Shown: positions 56,990 to 64,000 of the stretch, in pieces
Layout of the letters: the number at the start of each line of letters is the position of its first letter
How positions within the stretch are numbered: position 1 is the stretch's first letter
Assembly (NCBI GenBank): GCA_050084985.1
Contig: JBITNC010000001.1
Span: forward strand, 196,974,001-197,038,000
DNA: 64,000 nucleotides
Direction: 5' to 3'
From: Nageia nagi
Taxonomy: Eukaryota; Pinophyta
Made by a program: the position numbers and the translations under genes
Notes under the pieces: model-generated
Database searches by the model: none
What the model saw: the letters and a program-made list of their open reading frames with translations, nothing else
What the model was told of the DNA's origin: nothing

Positions 56990-57430
56990 TTTTATTTTGT
57001 ACAATTTCGTTTTTGGTCAAAACCTCCAATTTTGAACCTATTTTTTGAAACTTTTATACATGTTTATGCCTTAGAAATTTGCCCAAACCCTATATGTTCA
57101 TAGAAGACAAATTTTTAGAAGTTGTGATGGGGTTGATTTGCATGAATTTTCATAGAATTATGAGTTGAAGAATGTTTTTGGTGGAATTTTGTTTTTGCAT
57201 AAAACAGATTTTGAACCTAATTTTCAAAGATTTGGTGGTTGTTTGTGCCCTAGAATTTTGTCTAAACCTTACATATTCATGATAGAAAAGTTTTAAAAGG
57301 TGAAATTGAGATTAATGCATGCATTTTTCTGATATTTTTGGTTGAAAATATTTTTGTAAAAAAAATATAAATTTTCAAGCTTATTCTAGTCGGTTTGGTG
57401 TGTGTTTCCATTAGAAAACTTATCTCTCAC
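56990..57430. repeat. Imperfect tandem repeats, period about 176 bp
   Basis: Three diverged units start near 56990, 57173 and 57347. Each has a TTTTTGxxxAAA opening, TTTTGAACCTA (worn in unit 3), a GTTTxTGCCxTAGAAxTT or GTTTCCATTAGAA block and AAACC-TA-AT-TTCAT. They lie in the leader of the gag-only element. Confidence 0.6.
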
Positions 57431-57435
57431 TCATT

Positions 57436-57471
57436 CACACACACACACAAAAACATGTGTGTGTGTGTGTG
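57436..57471. repeat. (CA)7 facing (TG)8, hairpin-forming
   Basis: (CA)7 at 57436-57449, a 6-base spacer (AAAACA), then (TG)8 at 57456-57471. The two arms are complementary. Confidence 0.9.
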
Positions 57472-57849
57472 TATTTCATATTGGGATATTTTAATGATTT
57501 TTTAAGGTCATATTTTGCATATTTAGCATATTTTTGGGTCATTTTTTGTCAACAAAAAATCCTCAAGTTTTTGGAGGTATTTGATATTTATTTCTTTAAG
57601 TGTGACAGACATGGCAACATTATTAGAGCAATATTATGCTAGTGCCAACATTGGGGGTAGCGCCTGCACTAACATCAATGCCAACATTGGGAATACATCT
57701 TTAAATACTACAACAAAATAAATTAAGCAGTTGGAAATGAGAGTAAATTTGTTTTAGAGTCAGTTTGGGATAGGTGTTGACTGTACATAATACAAAGGCA
57801 ATCCCTTGAGAATGGAGATTTGTAATGCTATCCTCATTAAAAAAAAATA

Positions 57850-58370
57850 AGGAACTTGAATTATAGAAATTTAATGGTGATGGAGATCCAATCAGTCATT
57901 TAGAAGGATATGAGTACACCATGGATATGAAATGTGGACTCAATGATCTGGTAAAGGCTAAATATTTTCCTATGATTTTAATTGATGATGCAAGAAAGTG
58001 GTTTCATAATTTGGCACCTACTTCAATTACCTCTTTTTAGCAGCTAAAATATGAATTCAAAAATCACTTCTGATGTAATATTCAGAAGCCTCTTGATTTG
58101 ACAGATTTGATTCATTGTAAGCAAGGTTAATTCGAAAGGTTGAAAAAGTTTGTGAAAGGGTATGTGAAGATTTGGAGATCAATGGAACAAATATGGATGA
58201 TAAATTCATAGAAAAGGTATTTCTTGAAAACAATAATCATATTATTGTTAAAATTTGTATTAATTATGTTAAAGGTCCATTTATAGATATGATTTGCATG
58301 CTTAATGAGAAAGAAAAGTTTTTGTTAAGATCTGGTAAGCTTAAGTATATCTTTTAGCAAGGATAATCAT
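57850..58370 (+). pseudogene. Gypsy-type gag (retrotrans_gag), broken
   Basis: Reads KFNGDGDPISHLEGYEYTMD, LNDLVKAKYFPMILIDDARK WFHNLAPTSITSF (space added), stop, QLKYEFKNHF, stop, then PLDLTDLIHCKQG, stop, FERLKKFVKGYV. This is the classic Ty3/Gypsy capsid pattern (GDPxxHL; AxxWFxxLxPxSIxSFxxLxxxFxxHF; KQxxxExLxxFVxR). Further on, YLYHQVKGHSINW (about 58580-58620) is the worn equivalent of the CCHC region with the cysteines lost. At least four stops. Confidence 0.75.
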
Positions 58371-58909
58371 AAAAATTCATATTAAAGTAATGAGAATAAT
58401 CAAGTAAATATGGTTGAACCAAGTACATATGAAGAAGAAAAGGAACATTTTTACAAGCTCCCTATAGGTCCCACATAAATGTTCAAGGATTATTCAGTAA
58501 AGGGATTGATAGGACCTAAAAAGGGAAGAGAATATGGTGAAGATGAAAAGAAGCTCCATTGGTATAAAGAAAATAATAATTATTTGTATCATCAAGTCAA
58601 AGGCCATTCCATTAATTGGCGTGTTGAAATGAAGAAGTAGTTGCATCAAGTTTTAGAAAATGGAAAAAAGTTAATTATATTACCAATGAAGAATCTAATA
58701 CAAAAACTATAGAGGATTCTAATGATGAAGGATACAATAATACTATCAAAATGGCTTCTCTTGTTGAAGATTATGTGCAAACATAATGAGGTAAGAAGGG
58801 AGGTAAGACTACACTCTTTTGTGATCATGATTCCTTTTCTAATAAACTTATCTTATATGATTTATGTATGAAATTTGATTATCATAGATAAGATATCCAT
58901 ATTATTTTC

Positions 58910-59122
58910 ATGAATTGGTTTATTGATGCTAATATTAATACAATTGCTCTTAGAGATATTTTTGAATCTTTTAAACATGTTATCTCAATACAATCAGAAG
59001 ATGATGCATCCCTTACTCAAGATACTAAAAGTGAAGATGAAGATGATACAAAAGAGGAAATTGAAGACATCCACAAAATAGTAAACATGGTTATTTATGA
59101 TGATGAAGATGATGAACAATAA
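58910..59122 (+). other. Acidic open frame of unknown role
   Basis: 70 codons ending in strongly acidic repeats (SEDEDDTKEEIEDI, YDDEDDEQ). It lies where pol would be expected in a complete element. I recognise no domain, and it may be a worn part of an extended gag. Confidence 0.35.
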
Positions 59123-60176
59123 GAAGAAGTACAAGAAGAAAAACTTGAATAGGAAAGCATGAAGATATATCAAGATTCAAATAAAGATACCTCTTTTGTT
59201 AATTAGAACCTAGAAGCAAGCTTGGATACTGAGCGCTCATGCTTGGGGAAGCATCCACACTATCATCACAAATCAAGGAAAAGGACAAGTTTTCTAAGAA
59301 GAACCACTTGCATATGTCTAAATAAGGTCAAGCCAAAGAATCCTACTTGTTTACACCATTATGCTAAAGATTTAATAAATGAATCTTCATTCAAAGGGAA
59401 TAAACATCAAAGTTGCACTTCATAAGGACACTCTCCAGGTAATGTTTCTCATCTTTTTCATATAAGATATACTTGCATTCTCATATTTATTAGTTAAGAA
59501 TTTTCATATAGACTATATTCCATCATGCATTGCATACAACCCCTTTGTTGGTTCGGGGCATAATTAACCAACACTTGTTCCCTTTGTATGTATGCATTTA
59601 AGAATGAAACATTGAGTATTTATATAACAATATATATCTAAGAATAGGATATTTGATGTTATATTAATTTCATCCTTGCTCCATTGTTGCTATATCATTT
59701 ATGATGATATGTTATACATTTATGATGATTTTCTCTAATTATCATTGTTATATCTCTTATGAGTTAACCATCACTTTATGATCATATTATGAAAATTGTT
59801 ATGATCTCTTCATTATGATATACTCTTTTATAATAATTAGATCATTATGAATTACTATTATGACATGATTTTGCATGATATTATGATTTAACATATTCTT
59901 TAAGGCATATATGTTTTGGAATATGTTGTTCTTTGACTCTATTTTTTCAAGTTATTCTTTGCTCTTAGTTGATTCTACTTCATGCAAGTCATTCCATCTC
60001 ACAACCAAGGTAAAGAGGGGGAAATATATACAATCAATACTTGATGATTGGATGGTTTCACTACAAAAATAGAGAAGTATCAAATTTTTTCTTCTCTTTC
60101 TCTTTCTACTTCCTTTGCAAACACAATTACATTTCAAGAATTATTTCATTTTAGTATATTTGCAAAGGAGGGCATT

Positions 60177-60927
60177 TGTTGACACCTAAATTTGGTCTAA
60201 CTAAGGTGATCCCCTATTAGGTGTTATATTATGTCATTTTATTATATTAATATTGTATTATATTGTATATGTTATGTTGGCCTACTTAAGACACCTCTCA
60301 TGTAATATTTTCTTTATTTGTGCAAGGTACCCCAATGTTGGTGCAACTTCTATGTGGAGGTACTCTTTCATATTTAAAGGTAAGTATGATTATGTGGGAA
60401 AGAATCAAGATTTCATCTTTATGGTTAGTACCTACGTTTAGGTGTTTCTCAACACTGCTTATTAAGATTGGGATCTTGTTATCTCTCGAGCATATCTTTC
60501 ACTCGATCTTTCATAATTATATTTTTGGCTCAACTTGTTGCCATATTGTTGTGCATCGATTCTTGATGGTGAAATATACTCATCAGTAACCCTAGCATCT
60601 GCTCTCTTATGCGTGCCTACATTGTTGTTATTAGACTTAGCACCTTGGATAGCATGCATGTTCATTTTGCCCTTCTTTCTATTGTTGTTCATGGGATTCA
60701 CACATCAAGGTAATATCTCTTTGTCAAGCTTAGTATACATAAAATCAACTTCTCCCTGGTAAGGATTTACATGTATTTAACTATCCCTTTATCTTTACTG
60801 CATTGATGTTATGTTTAGCCAATAGTCTAAGTATTACTTTATTTGTTTCCATTATGTTATACTTTAGATTATTATTCTTATGATTGAATGTGAATATTTA
60901 GCATAGTTTCTACCTAATTTAATATTA
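60177..60927 (+). repeat. 3' LTR of the gag-only element
   Basis: TGTTGACACCTAAATTTGG to TTTAATATTA, colinear with the 5' LTR. Shared landmarks: AAGACACCTCTCATGTAAT, TATGTGGAGGTACTCTTTCA, TGCCCTTCTTT. Confidence 0.78.
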
Positions 60928-61570
60928 GGGATCACTAAAAATATTCAACACCTTAAAAATCATTTTATTCCATTATTTTAATATTTCTTTAACATATTGT
61001 AGTTTTTTCACCACCATGAACAATTATGCCCTACATCTTTGTGTCCCAACAACTTTTGATATTTTTCTTAATTCTTTGTGATACATCATGTATTCAAAAT
61101 GGTAAGGAAAGCTTTTTTTAACCTTAAAGTAGTGGGTTGTAGTCGCAACCAATTGTTGGTAGTGTTATTAAAAATGATTCTTGCTACTAATGAAACTGTT
61201 CAGTTGAAGCTAGTGCTCTATCCAACCTTCTATGGATTTAGTTCAATATCAATTCTTATACTAGACCATGTAAAGTTATTTCCTTTTAAATTGAGACCAA
61301 TAATTTTTGCAAAATATTTGAAATATATGAGATTTTGCATACTCTTAAGGCACTATTCATTCTCTTCAATGTTGAGTGTATTATTAAAGTCACCCATTAA
61401 CAACAATTGATTATTTATAAAAAAAGGTTTTGATGGTTTAATAAATCTTCCCAAAATTTACTCCTTTCATATTGGGGACATATATGTTTGACAAAACAAA
61501 TTTAAACCCATCTTTTAAATAGAGAATATTATCATATTTAGTGGAATATATTCTAAACCAAAATGACATA
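60928..61570 (-). pseudogene. L1-B endonuclease (3' part), broken
   Basis: The - strand reads WFRIYSTKYDNILYLKDGFK FVLSNIYVPNMKG (space added, about 61470-61560), then LLLMGDFNNTLNIEENE (61380-61430), GLNLKGNNFTWSS (about 61250-61290) and WLRLQPTTLRLKKL. This order matches AP-endonucleases of plant LINEs (VYGP, GDFN, GxxFTW). It continues across the gag-only element into the pre-RT region at 55990. Confidence 0.75.
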
Positions 61571-62115
61571 ATGGAGAATAATACAAATAGCTCATCAGAT
61601 TCAAAAATGAATAACATGAACTACAAGGATGAAAAGAAGGGTATTGGCAGATTACAACAAGGAACAAGAGAGGTAATAAGGCCAACAAAAAAAAGGATTA
61701 ATTCATTATGAAATAGACTAGGATTTCAAGGAGATCAATAGATGTACGTAGGAACATTGTAGGAAAATCATCTCATAAGGTGGTGAGGGCAAGAGAAACT
61801 AAGGAAATTACAAATGGTAGTCAAAGCACTCTAGATAAGAGTGGGGGTGTTAAAATCACCCCAAAACAAATTTAATGCAGATCATGTTTTGGAATATTCG
61901 AGGTTTCAATAAACTCATAAAATAAATTATTTCAAAGTAATTGTATAAGAACCATAAACTTAATTTACTCTTATTACAAGAAACCAAGATAAAACAACAC
62001 AAAATAAAAGAGGTTAAAAGAAGAATATGGAAGTAAGCTAGAATGAAATTTATGTATGCAATAGGGAAAGTAGGAGGTTTGTGGATCTTATGGAAACCTA
62101 ATTTCAAAGGGTTCC
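61571..62115 (+). mobile_element. L1-B 5' segment, inverted (ORF1 end and endonuclease start)
   Basis: On the + strand a basic ORF1-like tail (NIVGKSSHKVVRARETKEIT NGSQSTLDKSGG, space added, about 61755-61850) is followed by an endonuclease start at 61877 (MQIMFWNIRGFNKLIK...LLLLQETKIKQHKIKEV...GGLWILWKPNFKGF, to about 62115). These are the parts missing from the - strand L1-B, and the residues at the outer end lead into the first residues of the - strand copy. An independent + strand LINE fragment is the alternative. Confidence 0.65.
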
Positions 62116-63172
62116 TTTCTTATCCGAGCAAAGGATTTTTCTAAGATCCTTTAGGATTCCTCATGGGATCCTTTGCTTGAGGTTCTTATCAAATAAAAAT
62201 GGTATAATGTTCCCATTTTTATTTTTAAAAAAATAAAGGGTAATGAATCTTGTACTCATGCTATTCTAATATTCATTGTTGACTTTAAAATCTAGTACCA
62301 ACTAATCAAGCATAACCACCTAAAGCCCCAACTCTTGTCCCTTGTAGAATCGTTCTCTTGCAAACCCATTCCTCACACACATGTTTATTATAGGTTTTTC
62401 TAATATCTTTTAATTACAATTGAGTCTAATCTTTTTTGGTATTTAGGTTAAAAATATGATAAATATTTTTATCCTATAGTATTTTAAGTATTATACATAT
62501 ACATATTTCACTATCCAATTCATGTGAATTAGTTCTTAAGTTTACTATCAATATTATTTTTTGAGATTGATAATCTTACATGGGTGGGATGGATGTTTTA
62601 GTTTTGTGTTGATGATGCTTTTATAATAAGTTAGTTTTCCTTTTTTATTTATTTATTTGTAATTTTAATTTTCCAAAGCCACTAGGATGAATTCCTCTTA
62701 TTATAATAGCAAGAGCTTTTTCCCAACATCAAATGCTGATGGAACCCCTTATTTAATATATATAGGCTTGCCTTAGTCAAAATTATTGTATTTTGATACT
62801 CTTTTTTATTTACTTTACTATTACATATTGGAGTTTCATTAGGCACTCCCTTTATCTTATTATATGTATTTTTCTACAATCCCATTAACCATTTTTTTTC
62901 ACTTATGAATATTAATATAAAATTTTAAATTTATTATCTAAATGGGTTATGTTAATGTGCATGCTTAAAAAATCAAGAATTCTTCTCTAGGAACCTTCTC
63001 TTGAACTAATGGGTCACCTCCTCTCTTAAGGCTTTGGTAAGTGACAAGAACCTTAGTATCCTTGTGGCCTTTTCCTTTTCAATATTTTCTTGTTGAGTAG
63101 GATATCACATGGTAGTTTGATGCTGAACTTATTTTCCAATGTTTACACCATTAGTTATCATAACATCACTCG
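62116..63172. other. No gene recognised; small inverted repeat at the left
   Basis: AGCAAAGGAT (62127-62136) faces ATCCTTTGCT (62168-62177), with nested GATCCTTTAGGATT between them, just outside the inverted L1 segment. The remainder is AT-rich without recognisable features. Confidence 0.5.
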
Positions 63173-63502
63173 CTACCATTTTGAGGGCATTTTCAAAACT
63201 TGATGGTGATTAAGATTATGATTTCCCCAAAATGGGATATTGCATTTTTCTCTGAGTGGAAGAAACCTCTTAGATGATCTTATCTCCACATTGAAATTTC
63301 TAGCATTAGGATCTACAAAGATCATGAAATTAACCTTATATTTTGGTAACTCCAAATTGCAGTTGGTGGCTACTCCTCCACTGGTAATCAATTGGGCTTG
63401 ATTACAATAGATGAAGCAACTTGATTGCATATGTGGATTGTTGCACATTGAGCACCAATCTAATTGGGGTAAAATTGTTGTAGGATATGGTGAAATGTGC
63501 AC
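63173..63502 (-). pseudogene. Gag-like fragment with a zinc-knuckle motif
   Basis: A 109-codon frame with DWCSMCNNPHMQSSCF near its N-terminus, a CX2CX3HX4C pattern one residue short of a standard CCHC knuckle. Then come NQAQLITSGGVATNCNLELP KYKV (space added) and RSSKRFLPLREKCNIPFWGN. It resembles the nucleic-acid-binding part of plant retroelement gag proteins. No partner domains are visible next to it. Confidence 0.4.
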
Positions 63503-64000
63503 ATGATCTCCTTGCTTTTACAGGATCTGTTGATTTGGCATTCCTTCCAAAGATGGGTAAGTATACCTTCTTAGCTATTGTCCATCATACCTCTAATGTT
63601 ATTCATTATATCTTTGATATGATCTTTTCTCATGAACATGTGAGTTAGACAACACTCATACTAATGCTTTCATATTGTTGATATTCATTTTCATTTAACC
63701 CTTTGGTTGCATATGATCTTCTTATTGTGGTATCAGGAGAGCTAAGTTCATAGGTGGAGTGACTAACGCCAATCATATAGGGGTGGTGTGGGTAAGGTAG
63801 GTGGTACATAGGATGTTAGGGGTTTTAACTAAGAATTAATGGGCATTAGAGGGATTTGGTTTAAAGGAGGAACCATTTTTGATGGGTATTTCCCTAGCGT
63901 AAAGCTTTGACTAAGGTGTGAGATGACAAGCATGACCATTCGGGAAAGTTGTTTTCCTATAGAAGCAAGAAGTTTTCCTATATATACAAGTACTATTTTA
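63503..64000. other. No gene recognised
   Basis: TGGTATCAGGAGAGC at about 63739 resembles a + strand retrotransposon PBS, and about 260 bp of non-coding sequence follow to the window edge. No LTR border could be placed before it. Confidence 0.3.

Larger units (their letters stand above)
55993..60927 (+). mobile_element. Gypsy-like LTR element with gag only (non-autonomous)
   Basis: Direct LTRs at 55993-56747 and 60177-60927 (about 755 and 751 bp) both start TGTTGACA and end TTTAATATTA. Polypurine tract GCAAAGGAGGGCA at 60162-60174. The 3.4-kb interior has a retrotransposon gag domain and an acidic frame, but no protease, RT or integrase. It sits inside L1-B, between its endonuclease and RT. 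Flanking 5-mers (CCTTG and GGGAT) do not match, so no target duplication is evident. Confidence 0.8.
42668..62115 (-). mobile_element. L1-type LINE (L1-B), taken apart by four nested insertions
   Basis: The 3' end is marked by a T tract at 42668-42684 (poly(A) on the - strand). LINE segments: 42685-43822, 44295-45063, 45553-45913, 54248-55992 and 60928-about 61570, plus an inverted 5' piece at about 61571-62115. The intervening blocks are a solo LTR, a solo LTR, a full copia and a gag-only Gypsy-like element. Subtracting them leaves about 5.2 kb, the normal size of a plant L1. Protein motifs run across insertion sites in the right order (for example ALQAKLAW before the copia, NRYILARLN after it). 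Confidence 0.75.

Noticed and set aside
62116-62200. The inverted repeat beside the L1 inversion as a MITE
   Set aside because: Arms are only about 10 bp, with no target duplication and no defined ends.
63739-63752. TGGTATCAGGAGAG as the start of another LTR element
   Set aside because: No LTR border can be placed upstream, and the neighbouring gag-like frame runs the other way; the string alone is too short to call.

Overview
This window is nuclear DNA from a plant with a large, repeat-rich genome. A gymnosperm such as a conifer is my best guess. The reasons are one ordinary plant gene stretched over about 26.5 kb by introns of 13.5 and 8.8 kb, AT-rich sequence, and layers of decayed retrotransposons nearly everywhere else. 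The species is inference; I saw no organelle, bacterial or viral genes.

The only host gene I can support is a choline transporter-like protein (CTL/SLC44 family, like Arabidopsis CTL1/CHER1). It lies on the + strand from 11338 to 37823, in ten exons with GT-AG introns. Exons 2-10 are open and join in frame. Exon 1 carries one extra T in a TTTT run (11446-11449) that breaks the frame just before the first membrane helix. Ignoring that base, the protein would be 699 residues, matching the roughly 700 of the Arabidopsis protein.

Layout. 1-4272: a Ty1/copia element on the - strand (running off the left edge), an LTR tail of another copia on the + strand, and a 39-bp minisatellite. 4273-8951: a degenerate CACTA (En/Spm-like) DNA transposon with a recognisable right end. 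8952-11337: intergenic, with a SINE-like copy and the gene's 5' flank. 11338-37823: the CTL gene. Its intron 2 holds an L1-type LINE split by a Gypsy element (itself carrying a retroposed insert with a 21-bp target duplication) and a non-coding element with paired direct repeats. Its intron 4 holds a 3'-truncated copia element and an old 0.39-kb tandem duplication. 37824-42667: 3' flank, dispersed repeats and one unidentified decayed reading frame.

42668-about 62115: one L1-type LINE on the - strand, taken apart by four later insertions: a solo LTR (-), a solo LTR (+), a full-length 8.3-kb copia (+), and a Gypsy-like element (+) with gag but no polymerase. Three of the four have 5-bp target duplications (two perfect, one with a single mismatch). 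The LINE's 5' end appears inverted, as expected from twin priming. 62116-64000: unassigned sequence with one gag-like zinc-knuckle fragment.

Apart from the CTL gene nothing looks functional today: every transposon reading frame I traced is broken by stops, frameshifts or deletions, although one copia gag-protease frame of 417 codons is still open.
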